Assembly (NCBI RefSeq): GCF_025989125.1
Contig: NZ_JAPDNR010000001.1
Location: 5,010,087-5,074,086 of the forward strand
Source of the DNA: Chitinophaga nivalis
GTDB lineage: Bacteria > Bacteroidota > Bacteroidia > Chitinophagales > Chitinophagaceae
Direction of reading: 5' to 3'
DNA length: 64,000 nt
Part shown: positions 1 through 9,176 of the stretch, in pieces
How positions within the stretch are numbered: the first letter of the stretch is position 1
Layout of the letters: every line of letters begins with the position of its first letter
The notes under the pieces: model-generated
What the model saw: only the letters and a program-made list of their open reading frames with translations
Database searches by the model: none
Told to the model about the DNA's origin: nothing
Program-made: the position numbers and the translations under genes

Positions 1-556
1 AAGTAGGGCAGCCATCGCTGCGGCATAGTCCTTGTAATTGCGCTTCCTCGGGTACGCAGGCATGGCCGTGCAATACCACAAACCGTTCAAAGGCACGGCT
101 GTTGCTACTGTCCAGCCCATATAACTTATAGGCCGTACCGAAACGACCATTGTATTTGCCGCCAATCCGGTAGCGCCCCAGCGAAGAACAGCGGCTGCCA
201 TTTACGTTGGAGAAAACGGGTTTTTCCACCCGGTAATCCGGTCCCTGGCCGTGGCATACCAGGCCCTTACTCAGGATCCGCCGCCTGCGCAGATCATAAC
301 ATACAAAACGGGGATTGCCCGAAAAAACGCGGAAATCAATCAGCAAAGCATATTGCGTGTTGTAACCATGTGCGGCCGCATACTGTTGCAGCTGTGCGGC
401 TTTTTTATGTACCCGTTGCGGGTCCAGTACAGCATAACCAGCTTCCCGTTGCGGTATTGCCGGCGTCTTTTTGTTTTCTTCACAAGCAGATAAAAACAGG
501 CCTACCGGCAACAACCCTACGAAAAACAGGTAACGGCATCTTTCTAAAAATGTCAT
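1..556 (-). CDS. L,D-transpeptidase (YkuD_2-like) lipoprotein, 3' end cut by window
   Basis: The reading frame starts at an ATG at 556 and is still open at base 1, so about 185 residues are visible and the C-terminus is missing. The N-terminus is a lipoprotein signal (hydrophobic stretch ending LFLSAC, then EENK). The end of the visible part has HGHACVPEE followed by SDGCPT, with the presumed catalytic cysteine near residue 183. This fits the histidine and Ser-x-Gly-Cys arrangement of the murein L,D-transpeptidase catalytic family common in Bacteroidota, which cross-links or trims peptidoglycan stem peptides in the periplasm. The canonical YkuD motif is SHGC; here it reads SDGC, as I expect for the YkuD_2 branch. 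The next gene (617-1450) is on the same strand 60 bases upstream and is functionally unrelated. Confidence 0.75.
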   Translation of the reverse strand, partial: MTFLERCRYLFFVGLLPVGLFLSACEENKKTPAIPQREAGYAVLDPQRVHKKAAQLQQYAAAHGYNTQYALLIDFRVFSGNPRFVCYDLRRRRILSKGLVCHGQGPDYRVEKPVFSNVNGSRCSSLGRYRIGGKYNGRFGTAYKLYGLDSSNSRAFERFVVLHGHACVPEEAQLQGLCRSDGCPT

Positions 557-616
557 ATTCCTATAGATACAGAAAAATATATTTTCCATATCCGGTCAAT
601 ATATTTTTAAGGATGA

Positions 617-1450
617 TCAGGTGCCGGTGGGCAGGTCTTCATTCCTGTTTTCGGATTTAATCAGGATACGGAGCTGGTGGGTATTAAATACCTGGGAATA
701 CGGCTGGATACTTTTGGTCACAAACACACTGCCCCCAATGATACTGTTTCTGCCGATCACGGTTTCGCCTCCCAGTATCGTACTTCTGGCATAAATAATT
801 ACATTGTCTTCTACCGTAGGATGCCGCTTGGAAGTAGATAATTCCTTGGCTACCTGTAAAGCCCCCAGGGTTACCCCCTGATAAATCACCACATTGGCGC
901 CGATGACACTGGTAGCCCCAATGACAATACCCGTACCATGGTCAATGACAAAAGGGACGCCGATAGAGGCTTCCGGATGAATATCAATACCTGTTTTACC
1001 ATGGGCGAATTCGCTGATGATGCGGGGCAGTACCGGTACCTGCAACTGTGATAAGCGGTTGGCAATACGATATACGGTGATGGCATAAAATCCCGGGTAG
1101 GATACAATCACTTCGTTGACACTCGTAGCGGCCGGGTCGTAGGCATGAATCGTAGCAGCGTCCTGCCGGAGATGCTGGTAAATGGTACCGAGCGAATCAT
1201 AAAAGGCAGCCACAATTGCTTCGATATTAATTTCCCGGGGATCGAGGTAGGTCAGCAACATGTTTTCCAGATCGATCTGATTTTTTTTAAGCACCCCTTC
1301 ATAGGAAGTATATTTAGGGAGATGATTACCGGGAAAAAGAAACTGTACCAAATCGTTCAGCCACGAGATGGCATCCTGTGATGTGGGGGTCGCCTCCCAT
1401 TCTGCCTGATGGGTTTTACGCAAAAGATTTACCAGGGCTTGGGTATCCAT
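617..1450 (-). CDS. cysE: Serine O-acetyltransferase (EpsC/CysE type)
   Basis: Predicted to transfer acetyl from acetyl-CoA to L-serine, giving O-acetylserine, the carbon skeleton for cysteine; cytoplasmic. The protein has 277 residues. The N-terminal two thirds are helical, as in serine acetyltransferases. From about residue 150 there is a left-handed beta-helix of hexapeptide repeats containing TGIDIHPEASIG, the active-site HGTGIVIGATSVIG, and YQGVTLGA. A basic KRHPTVED segment follows, then further turns (ILGGETVIG, SIIGGSVF). These motifs and the length match the EpsC form of the family. No cysteine synthase gene lies next to it in the window. A 15-base palindrome about 110 bases upstream (1561-1575) is a plausible operator. 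Start chosen at the ATG at 1450, which has no competing upstream methionine. Confidence 0.9.
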   Translation of the reverse strand: MDTQALVNLLRKTHQAEWEATPTSQDAISWLNDLVQFLFPGNHLPKYTSYEGVLKKNQIDLENMLLTYLDPREINIEAIVAAFYDSLGTIYQHLRQDAATIHAYDPAATSVNEVIVSYPGFYAITVYRIANRLSQLQVPVLPRIISEFAHGKTGIDIHPEASIGVPFVIDHGTGIVIGATSVIGANVVIYQGVTLGALQVAKELSTSKRHPTVEDNVIIYARSTILGGETVIGRNSIIGGSVFVTKSIQPYSQVFNTHQLRILIKSENRNEDLPTGT

Positions 1451-1560
1451 GTTTTCAATTATTGATGATCAGATCATTATTTAAGATGATGGCTTACAGC
1501 GAAGCTGTATTGCACCAGTGTACAGGGTTCCTGCGCTACCGACGGTAAGATATGAATAAT

Positions 1561-1575
1561 CTACTAAATTAGTAG
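1561..1575. promoter_or_regulatory. 15-base palindrome, candidate operator for the serine acetyltransferase gene
   Basis: CTACTAA-A-TTAGTAG is a perfect inverted repeat with 7-base arms and one centre base. It lies in the 288-base divergent gap between the acetyltransferase (start 1450) and the GH5 gene (start 1739). Its distance to the acetyltransferase start suits a promoter-proximal repressor site. The arm sequence would suit an Rrf2-type sulfur-response regulator, but that assignment is a guess. I see nothing else certain in this gap. Confidence 0.4.
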
Positions 1576-1738
1576 GATAATATTTTACCTGGCTGACCCT
1601 TACCGGCAAGCATTCGCTCCATCTCTCTGCCAGACAGCTTTTAGCCCTATGATGTAGTATTGAAGTAGTGGAAAAAAAGGCGGATATACGGTAGCGCTTT
1701 ACCTTAACGGCTTCATTGTTTCATCTAAAAATTCCACT

Positions 1739-3691
1739 ATGCAGATCCACGTTTTCCGCCATGTCCTATGGTTATTTGTTGTTATGACCCTGTTTACAAC
1801 GCCCGCCTATTCCCAGTTGTCCCGTTTGCAGGCCAACGGCACCCGAATGGTCAATGAAGCCGGCCAGGAAGTGATCCTGAAAGGGGTTGGCCTCGGGGGC
1901 TGGCTACTACAGGAAGGGTATATGATTAAACCATCCTTTACCGGTGGCGGCACCCAATGGTCCATTAAAAAACGGCTGTATGACCAGGGGCAGTCTGACG
2001 CAGCGGTAGAAAATTTCTACCAGCAGTGGCGCAACAACTTTATTACCCGGGCAGACATCGATTACATGGCTTCCCTTGGTTTTAACTGTGTGCGTATTCC
2101 ACTACATTATGAATTGTTTCTCACCAACGCACAACGGGCTGTTCGTAACGGCGTAGCCCGCAACAGCAATACCTACAGCAGTTATGTCAGTTCGCTGGGC
2201 ACCTGGTACAATAACAACCAGCTGTTCAATGATGCCAGCCTGGAAGGCTTCCGGCTGATCGACAGCCTGCTGGCCTGGAGCACTGCCCGGAACATCTATG
2301 TGGTACTGGACCTGCATGCTGCCCCCGGCGCACAGGGTACAGACGCCAATATTGCCGACGCCCTGAAAGGCAATGACCTCTGGAATACACCCATCTACCA
2401 GGATATTACCGTACGCCTGTGGCAACGGTTGTCTGCCCGCTACCATCAGCAAAATGCCATTGCTTTTTATGACCTCATCAACGAACCTAATAATGTACCC
2501 GACAACCGGTGGATACATGCCCTGTACGAACGGCTCATCAATGCCATCCGGGCGCAGGGCGACAACCACCTGCTGATGATAGAAGGCAATGGCTGGGGTA
2601 ACCAGTACGACTATATGGAACCATTTACTTTCAGCAACCGCAGCAACCTGGTGTACAATGCCCATCGTTACTGGATTACCAACTCTCCCACCACTACCGA
2701 CCCCAATCCCAACCAGATCAACCTGATTGCCAACCTGGTTAACTTCCGGCAAACGCATAACGTACCGGTATGGGTAGGAGAAACCGGGGAAAACAACAAC
2801 ACCTGGCTCAGTGAAAATATCAGCGCGTTGAATGCCAAAGGTATCGGCTGGTGCCACTGGACCTACAAACGTTTTGATGCCGGAGAAAATGCCGCCCTCC
2901 GCCGGATACCACCGCCCTATCTGATGGACGGCGCCGGCAATATGAATGCAGTTTTACAAAATATCCGTTTTGAAAATACCGTTGCCAACGACGGTACCGT
3001 AGCCGCAGTGGCGCCGGGGCCGCCCGCTTCTCCTGCCCCCATAGGCGCTACCATTACCCTGCGGGGATTCAATCAGGCATACGTCAGCAGTGAAAACGGG
3101 ACCACCCCTATGAACTGCAACCGCACCACCGCCGGTGGATGGGAACAGTTTGTAGTAACAGCTGCCGGCAACGGCAAAATTGCCCTGCGCAGCCAGGGGA
3201 AATATGTATCTTCTGAAAACGGGACCCAGGCTATTACGTGTAACCGTACCAGTATCCAGGACTGGGAAAAATTTGACTGGATTGTAAATGCCGACGGGAA
3301 GATTTCCCTGCGGGGGAATAACGGCCGTTATATTTCCAGTGAAAACGGTACGCAGCCGATGACCTGTAACCGTACCGCCATCAGCGGCTGGGAAGCATTT
3401 ACGGTAACCATACTGGCTGCCGCCACGCAGGCTGAGATACCCATCAGTGATGCAGTGCTATTTCCCAACCCTGCCGTACCGGGCAGCATCGTTCAGGTAC
3501 AGCTATCTACCTTCGATGCCCATTTTCCGGTACGCGTGACGGTAACGGATATCCGTAAAAATGTACGGATAGACCGGCAATACAACAGCAGCCGGATTAC
3601 CTTCTCCACCGATAACCTGTCTGCCGGGTACTACATGGTATTGATTACCAATGGTACAACCCGTCTCGTAAAAAAACTACTCATTCCTTAA
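1739..3691 (+). CDS. Secreted GH5-type glucanase with fascin-like module and T9SS sorting domain
   Basis: 650 residues. Signal peptide at 1-25 (ends AYSQ). A GH5-type TIM barrel spans about 30-410 with the N-terminal KGVGLGGWLLQEGYM, then VLDLHAAPGAQ, the acid/base glutamate E249 in LINEPNN, and the nucleophile E348 in VWVGETGEN. After a Pro/Ala linker, residues about 436-560 hold three repeats with the pattern Y(V/I)SSENGT....CNRT, which fits a fascin-like beta-trefoil that may bind glycan. Residues about 570-650 form a type IX secretion C-terminal sorting domain (FPNPA near its start, LVKKLLIP at the end). The enzyme is expected to be secreted or surface-attached and to cut a beta-glucan. 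The barrel resembles exo-beta-1,3-glucanase-like GH5 members, but the substrate is not fixed by sequence alone. The SusC/SusD pair follows on the same strand after 619 bases. Confidence 0.87.
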   Translation: MQIHVFRHVLWLFVVMTLFTTPAYSQLSRLQANGTRMVNEAGQEVILKGVGLGGWLLQEGYMIKPSFTGGGTQWSIKKRLYDQGQSDAAVENFYQQWRNNFITRADIDYMASLGFNCVRIPLHYELFLTNAQRAVRNGVARNSNTYSSYVSSLGTWYNNNQLFNDASLEGFRLIDSLLAWSTARNIYVVLDLHAAPGAQGTDANIADALKGNDLWNTPIYQDITVRLWQRLSARYHQQNAIAFYDLINEPNNVPDNRWIHALYERLINAIRAQGDNHLLMIEGNGWGNQYDYMEPFTFSNRSNLVYNAHRYWITNSPTTTDPNPNQINLIANLVNFRQTHNVPVWVGETGENNNTWLSENISALNAKGIGWCHWTYKRFDAGENAALRRIPPPYLMDGAGNMNAVLQNIRFENTVANDGTVAAVAPGPPASPAPIGATITLRGFNQAYVSSENGTTPMNCNRTTAGGWEQFVVTAAGNGKIALRSQGKYVSSENGTQAITCNRTSIQDWEKFDWIVNADGKISLRGNNGRYISSENGTQPMTCNRTAISGWEAFTVTILAAATQAEIPISDAVLFPNPAVPGSIVQVQLSTFDAHFPVRVTVTDIRKNVRIDRQYNSSRITFSTDNLSAGYYMVLITNGTTRLVKKLLIP

Positions 3692-4310
3692 TTTTCTTTG
3701 CACTTTTCAGTAACTTCCGGTAAGCATATTTCCCTGATATGAAAAGCGATATCCTGCTCCCGTACGTTGCCTGCTTTCCACCATCTTCCCCGATGCGGGA
3801 TACGCAGACAGCGCGTTTTCCCGGCAAATACGGTCAGCGATATACAGGCATACTACTAACACCTATACTGCGTTCAGAGCAGGCAAGGCAACTGTAGCGG
3901 CAGTTACAACCGGTATATGGTCATCCCATTGCAATACACAGTAGTCCCGGCAACGCCGGGCTGCTGTTCTTTTATTACAGGATTTTATTTTCGTATATCC
4001 ATATATGTTATAACATCCTTCGGAGATGCTTTTTTCATGCACTACCTGCATCACTTTTTTTGATAATAATCTGGTAACCTTGCAGGCTATAAAATACACC
4101 TCCTTATTTTTAGATTTGCCGGCACGTAAAAACCACTGGTCATCCGCGCAATGACCGGCCAACATATTGCACAGCCATATGCCCTTGTATGATATCATAT
4201 ACAGGAGGCCACTGTTTTACCACACTGCACAGCTGATCATTTCCGGGTACACTTCCGGCCAATAGCTTATTCGCATATCATCAACACTAGCAAATCTAAA
4301 AAAACAGTCT
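3692..4310. other. Intergenic region before susC (619 bases), no gene supported
   Basis: This gap separates the GH5 gene from the SusC-like gene. A 111-codon antisense frame at 3863-4198 lacks recognisable motifs and has an atypical composition, so I do not call it. The region is more AT-rich than the genes around it and probably carries the susC promoter. A TAGATTTG box near 4112-4119 matches the Bacteroidota -7 consensus, but no TTG lies at the right distance upstream and it is about 190 bases from the susC start. Confidence 0.4.
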
Positions 4311-7300
4311 ATGTACAAGATCTATCTCAGTCGTTACCTGTTGCGGTTTTTCATGCACCCGCGGCTGTCTGCTCTTTGTCTGTTCACCCCTGCGCTACTC
4401 CAGACATCCTTTGTGCTGGCACAGGAAAAATACAGTGTGCAGGGCAAGATAACAGATGAGAAAAACGCCCCGCTCACCGGTGTAAGTGTATCGGAAGCCG
4501 GCACCCGCAATGGCGTAGTAACCAATGTGGATGGCTTCTTCCGCCTGCCGGTAACCAGTAAAAACAGTACCCTCCACATTTCTTTCATCGGGTATGAAAA
4601 CAAAGACGTTGCCATCACCGGTGACGGACCACTACAAATCATGCTGGTACCACGGCTGAAACAACTGAACGACGTAGTGATTACCGGCTACGGCAAAACC
4701 AGCAAGAAAAATGTCATCGGCGCCATCAGCTCTGTGAACGCAGGAGAATTCAACCAGGGCGTCATCGGCAATCCGGCCATGCTGCTGCAAGGTAAAGTAC
4801 CCGGGCTGACCGTTACCAAAAGCGGGAATCCTAACCAAACGCCCACGGTTATACTAAGAGGGCCATCCACGTTGCGCAACGGCGCCCAGGAACCATTTTA
4901 CGTAATTGATGGCGTACCCGGTGCGCCTATTGACATCGTCCCTCCGGATGATATTGCCTCCATCGATGTATTGAAAGATGGCGCCTCTACCGCTATCTAT
5001 GGTGCCCGTGCAGCCAACGGTGTTATTATGGTCACCACCCGCCGGCCTAAGAACGACCAGATGAAGCTATCCTACAACGCCTACATCGGCGTAGAACAGG
5101 TGGCCAAACGCCTGCAGGTACTAACCGGCGATGAACTCCGCCAATACCTTGCAGACAACGGACAGGTACTGGCACCCGCCAACAATGACCTCGACCCCGT
5201 TACCCAACAACCCGTGAATACAGACTGGCAAAAAGAAGTACAGCGCACGGCCGTTTCCCAGAACCACCACCTTTCGCTGATGGGTAACGCCAAAGCCACT
5301 ACGTACGGTTTAAGTGTGAACTACCTCAGCAACCCCGGTATCATCAAAGGCTCAGACCTGAACCGGCTGGGTATCCGCGCCAACATTGGCCAGCGGGCTT
5401 TTAACGACCGGTTACGGCTGGACTTCTCCGTATTCAACACCATTACGAACCAGCAAAACTCACCGGATGCAGTACTCTCCAATATGTTGAATTACCTGCC
5501 TACGGTGTCTGTCAAACGGCCGGATGGCAGCTTTACCGAAGACTATGCCGGCAATGTACGCGGCAGCAATAATCCCGTGGCGCTGATTGAAAACAACCAG
5601 GATAAAACCAAAACATCCCGGTTGCTGGCCAACGGCCTGGCGGAAGTAACTATCCTGCCCGGTCTTACTTACACCGCCAGCCTGTCGACACAGCGGGACC
5701 AGTTTACGCGCAACATTTACTACAACAGTTTATCTGTACTCGCCAAAGGCAACAACGGGAAAGCTTCGCGTACCGCCTGGATCAATACCCGTAATCTCAT
5801 TGAGTCCTATTTCAACTACGATCTCACCACCGGTAAACATCAGTTTAAATTACTGGCGGGTTACTCCTGGCAGGAAGACCAGAACGGAGATGGATTTGGC
5901 GTTACCACACAAGGATTTGGCAGTGATGCACTTTCCTACAACAACCTCGGACTGAGCAATCCGCCGCCAGGCACGATTGTATTCGATAACTCCACTTCCA
6001 CCACGTTGACGACACTTCGTCTTATTTCCTACTATGCCCGGTTGAATTATCAGTATGCCGACAAATATTACTTCCAGGCATCCCTGCGTAATGATGGTTC
6101 TTCTGCATTTGGTAAAAATTCCCGCTGGGGTTATTTCCCGGCCGTCTCTGCGGGCTGGCGTATCAGTCAGGAAGCCTTTATGAAGCAGCTCCGTTTCCTG
6201 GAAGATCTCAAGCTGCGGGTAAGTTATGGCGTATCCGGCAATTCGCTTGGCTTCGATCCGCTGGCAGCACAACTGCAATACAGCACGGTAGGCCGCTACT
6301 ATGACAACGGACAACTGATCAATGCGATTGCACCGGTACAAAATGCCAACCCCGATCTTAAATGGGAACGTACCGGGATGTTCAATGCCGGTATCGACTT
6401 TGTGTTGTTCCACGGGCGGTTGAGTGGCGCTATTGATTACTACAACAAACAAACGGATGACCTCATCTGGAACTATCCGGTATCCACTACGCAGTATATT
6501 GCCACCACCCTGCTAACCAACGTAGGCAAGGTAAGCAACAAGGGTATAGAAGTGATCCTGAATGCCACCCCGGTGAGTACGAAAGATTTTTCCTGGAGAA
6601 CCACGATCAACGTATCGCACAATACCAACAGTATCAGTTCTCTCTCCAGCGGACAGTTTACCTTAAAGGATATACCCGTAGCCATATTAGGTGGTAAAGG
6701 ACAATCCGGTAACTGGAGCCAGAAAGTAACCGAAGGCCAGCCCATTGGTACTTTCACCTTGTTTCATTACCTGGGTAAAGACAAAGATGGTATCTCCACC
6801 TATCAGAAAGCCGATGGCAGCGTAACCACTTCTCCCACAACCGCCGACCTGCTGACGGCCGGCAACGCACAGCCTAAGATCACCTATGGCTGGAGCAATA
6901 CTTTCACCTGGAAAGCCTTTGATCTCACACTGTTTATCCGTGGCGTATCGGGCAATAAAATACTCAACGCCACCCTCGCCGGCCTGAACACGCCTACCGA
7001 TGCCAAGATGACGAATGTGGCCCGGTATACCCTGCAGGAGTCTTACAATGATAAAAACTCCTTCCTGGTATCCGACCGGTTCCTGGAAAACGGCGCTTAC
7101 CTCCGGATGGAAAATCTGACGCTGGGTTATACCATCAAAACCCGTAGTCCGCATATCAGCAAACTACGGGTGTATGCCAACGTCAATAATGTATTTACCA
7201 TCACGCAGTATACCGGTATAGATCCGGAAGTGGACCTGGGCGGCCTTACCCCCGGTATTGATGTCAGAAATTATTACCCTAAAACCCGGTCTTTCATCGT

Positions 7301-7322
7301 AGGTATCAACACTACTTTCTGA
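4311..7322 (+). CDS. SusC/RagA-family TonB-linked outer membrane protein
   Basis: 1003 residues, the usual SusC length. The signal peptide ends near residue 38 (FVLAQ). Residues about 41-107 form the carboxypeptidase-regulatory-like domain typical of SusC (VQGKITDEKNAPLTGVSV, then SFIGYENKDV). The plug follows with VVITGYGKTSKKNVIGAIS, then LLQGKVPGLTV, LRGPSTL, PFYVIDGVPG and the signature IDVLKDGASTAIYGARAANGV. The rest is a 22-strand-type beta-barrel ending SFIVGINTTF, with the terminal aromatic residue expected for Bam-dependent insertion. It should import an oligosaccharide across the outer membrane with TonB energy and the SusD partner encoded 40 bases downstream. The upstream GH5 enzyme suggests a beta-glucan-derived substrate, which is inference. 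No N-terminal secretin/anti-sigma signalling domain was seen. Confidence 0.95.
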   Translation: MYKIYLSRYLLRFFMHPRLSALCLFTPALLQTSFVLAQEKYSVQGKITDEKNAPLTGVSVSEAGTRNGVVTNVDGFFRLPVTSKNSTLHISFIGYENKDVAITGDGPLQIMLVPRLKQLNDVVITGYGKTSKKNVIGAISSVNAGEFNQGVIGNPAMLLQGKVPGLTVTKSGNPNQTPTVILRGPSTLRNGAQEPFYVIDGVPGAPIDIVPPDDIASIDVLKDGASTAIYGARAANGVIMVTTRRPKNDQMKLSYNAYIGVEQVAKRLQVLTGDELRQYLADNGQVLAPANNDLDPVTQQPVNTDWQKEVQRTAVSQNHHLSLMGNAKATTYGLSVNYLSNPGIIKGSDLNRLGIRANIGQRAFNDRLRLDFSVFNTITNQQNSPDAVLSNMLNYLPTVSVKRPDGSFTEDYAGNVRGSNNPVALIENNQDKTKTSRLLANGLAEVTILPGLTYTASLSTQRDQFTRNIYYNSLSVLAKGNNGKASRTAWINTRNLIESYFNYDLTTGKHQFKLLAGYSWQEDQNGDGFGVTTQGFGSDALSYNNLGLSNPPPGTIVFDNSTSTTLTTLRLISYYARLNYQYADKYYFQASLRNDGSSAFGKNSRWGYFPAVSAGWRISQEAFMKQLRFLEDLKLRVSYGVSGNSLGFDPLAAQLQYSTVGRYYDNGQLINAIAPVQNANPDLKWERTGMFNAGIDFVLFHGRLSGAIDYYNKQTDDLIWNYPVSTTQYIATTLLTNVGKVSNKGIEVILNATPVSTKDFSWRTTINVSHNTNSISSLSSGQFTLKDIPVAILGGKGQSGNWSQKVTEGQPIGTFTLFHYLGKDKDGISTYQKADGSVTTSPTTADLLTAGNAQPKITYGWSNTFTWKAFDLTLFIRGVSGNKILNATLAGLNTPTDAKMTNVARYTLQESYNDKNSFLVSDRFLENGAYLRMENLTLGYTIKTRSPHISKLRVYANVNNVFTITQYTGIDPEVDLGGLTPGIDVRNYYPKTRSFIVGINTTF

Positions 7323-7362
7323 TACCGGTTTTTTATTATTCCACTACACATAACTAACGACC

Positions 7363-9015
7363 ATGGCACTACGTAATCAACGCTTATATATATGCATGCT
7401 CATCCTGGTGGCTTTGTCTGCCTGCCGTAAACTGGATGTGGATGTGGCCTCCCGGTATACGCCTTCCAACTTCCCTACCAACGGCGCTTCCTATGCAGCA
7501 GCCGTAGGTGCAGTATATTCCCAGCTGGCCAACAGTAAATCCGGCGACCCTACCTATTTCATGAATGGTACCGGTTTCAGTTACGGCGTCGACTACTGGA
7601 TGCTGCAGGAGCTGTCTACCGATGAGGCCTTCATTCCGGCCCGCGATGGTAACTGGGATGACGGAGGTAAATACCGTTTCCTACACCTGCATACCTGGTC
7701 TTCCAGCCTGCCTTTTGTCATCAGCACCTGGCAGTGGGGATTTGGGGGTATCAACATCGCCAACAATGCCATTAACCTGGTGAACGCGGCTCCCGGCAAC
7801 AGCCAGCAGGCCACTTACCTGGCAGAACTGCGCACCATGCGTTCCCTGTTTTACTTTTTCATGATGGACCTCTATGGCAATGTACCCATCATCGATACCT
7901 TTCCGGTGACCACCCTGCCTGCCACGCAGCCGCGCGCAGCAGTATTCGCCTTTATAGAAAATACCCTGAAAAAAGCGCTGCCTGATTTACCGGTTGCCGT
8001 CAACGGCAGCACCTATGGCCGGGCCACTAAATGGATGGCCTATGCGCTGCTGGAAAAAATGTATCTCAATGCCCAGTACTATACCGGTACGCCACGTTAT
8101 ACCGACGCCATTGCCATGGCAGACAGTATCCTCATCAACGCGCCGTATAGCCTGGATGCCGATTACATGGCTGTTTTCAAACCGGAGAACGGACCGCAGA
8201 TACAGGAAACCATCTTCGCCATTCCCTATGATGCCAATCTGATTCCGGGGAATCATTTTACCCGGTTCGGATTACATCCCTTTTTAAAGGCCAGATTTGA
8301 TCTCCCGGAGGCTTTCGGACCCAGTATAGCCCTGAGCACCATTCCCGACTTCTATGCCCGTTTTAACCTGCCTGGCGACGTACGTAACAATACCTGGCTG
8401 GCTGGTAAACAAACCAATAAAGATGGTTCCGTCATGAAAGTACGTACCAGCACCAAAACGCTGGACGCCACCTATACCGGGCCGGATACACCGATAGACT
8501 GGGAAGTGGTAATCACACCGGAGCTGCCGCTGAAAAAAGGCGGAGAAGGCAAACTGGATGTAGGCAATGATTTGCTGGCACAGCTAAAAGGCGCCCGTTC
8601 CATTAAATTCTATCCGGATAAAAATATCAATACCGCTACCCGCTTTCAGAACAACGACATCCCCGTATTCCGCCTGGCTGATGTATTGCTGATGAAAGCA
8701 GAAGCGATTTTGCGCGGTGGTGCACCCACTACTGTGAAGGGCGAACTACAGACAGCGGATGTACTGGTGAATAAAATCCGGAACCGTGCCCATACCTCAC
8801 TGGTCAGTGATATTACCCTGAATGAATTACTCGACGAGCGTGCCCGGGAAATGGCCTGGGAAGGCTGGAGAAGGAATGACCTGATTCGCTTCGGTAAATT
8901 TGAAGACAAGTGGGGTTTCAAAGAAAAAAATAACGAAACATTCCGTCGGATTTTCCCCATCCCGGCGATAGAGTTATCACTGAATCCCCGGCTGATTCCG
9001 AATCCGGGATACTGA
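7363..9015 (+). CDS. SusD/RagB-family surface glycan-binding lipoprotein
   Basis: 550 residues. A lipoprotein signal peptide ends ALSAC with the lipidated cysteine at residue 21. The protein has the helical SusD layout. An N-terminal segment around residues 140-170 reads AELRTMRSLFYFFMMDLYGNVPI, matching the TPR-like core where SusD proteins carry RALRAYYYFxLxxLYGDVPL. The C-terminal part has DIPVFRLADVLLMKAEAILR and LLDERAREMAWEGWRRNDLIRFGKF, the family's most conserved stretch, and ends with NPRLIPNPGY. It should sit on the outer face of the SusC barrel as a lid and bind the glycan. It is cotranscribed with the SusC gene (40-base gap) and followed by a hairpin terminator. Confidence 0.95.
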   Translation: MALRNQRLYICMLILVALSACRKLDVDVASRYTPSNFPTNGASYAAAVGAVYSQLANSKSGDPTYFMNGTGFSYGVDYWMLQELSTDEAFIPARDGNWDDGGKYRFLHLHTWSSSLPFVISTWQWGFGGINIANNAINLVNAAPGNSQQATYLAELRTMRSLFYFFMMDLYGNVPIIDTFPVTTLPATQPRAAVFAFIENTLKKALPDLPVAVNGSTYGRATKWMAYALLEKMYLNAQYYTGTPRYTDAIAMADSILINAPYSLDADYMAVFKPENGPQIQETIFAIPYDANLIPGNHFTRFGLHPFLKARFDLPEAFGPSIALSTIPDFYARFNLPGDVRNNTWLAGKQTNKDGSVMKVRTSTKTLDATYTGPDTPIDWEVVITPELPLKKGGEGKLDVGNDLLAQLKGARSIKFYPDKNINTATRFQNNDIPVFRLADVLLMKAEAILRGGAPTTVKGELQTADVLVNKIRNRAHTSLVSDITLNELLDERAREMAWEGWRRNDLIRFGKFEDKWGFKEKNNETFRRIFPIPAIELSLNPRLIPNPGY

Positions 9016-9041
9016 TTTTTCATGCAGCAACTGCTGTTATG

Positions 9042-9069
9042 CTCCACTGGATAATATTATCCGGTGGAG
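9042..9069 (+). terminator. Hairpin terminator after susD
   Basis: CTCCACTGGATAAT is followed directly by ATTATCCGGTGGAG and then a run of T. The arms pair with one G-T wobble, and the AT-rich centre will open as the loop. It lies 27 bases after the susD stop, ending the susCD operon. Confidence 0.7.
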
Positions 9070-9129
9070 TATTTTTTTCAACCAACAGGGTTATATGAAG
9101 TTATCATTAAATTGTTTTTCAAAGTTATG

Positions 9130-9155
9130 TTGGCAAGACAGGAGTTAATAATTTG
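9130..9155 (+). promoter_or_regulatory. Candidate Bacteroidota promoter for the endonuclease gene
   Basis: TTG at 9130-9132 and TAATTTG at 9149-9155 with 16 bases between them resemble the -33 TTG and -7 TAnnTTTG boxes of Bacteroidota, with one base missing from the -7 spacer. The predicted transcript start lies some 15 bases before the ATG at 9177. Confidence 0.35.
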
Positions 9156-9176
9156 CCCTTAATCAAAACCTCAATA

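Noticed and set aside
4110..4119. TAGATTTG as the susC promoter -7 box
   Set aside because: The box is exact, but the nearest TTG upstream is 28 bases away and the gene starts about 190 bases downstream, so the assignment is not supported.
3863..4198. 111-codon minus-strand open frame in the gap before susC
   Set aside because: No motif, odd composition with scattered cysteines and basic residues, no suitable promoter or partner; likely chance.
5850..6452. 200-codon minus-strand frame inside susC
   Set aside because: Antisense shadow of the barrel region; no motif.
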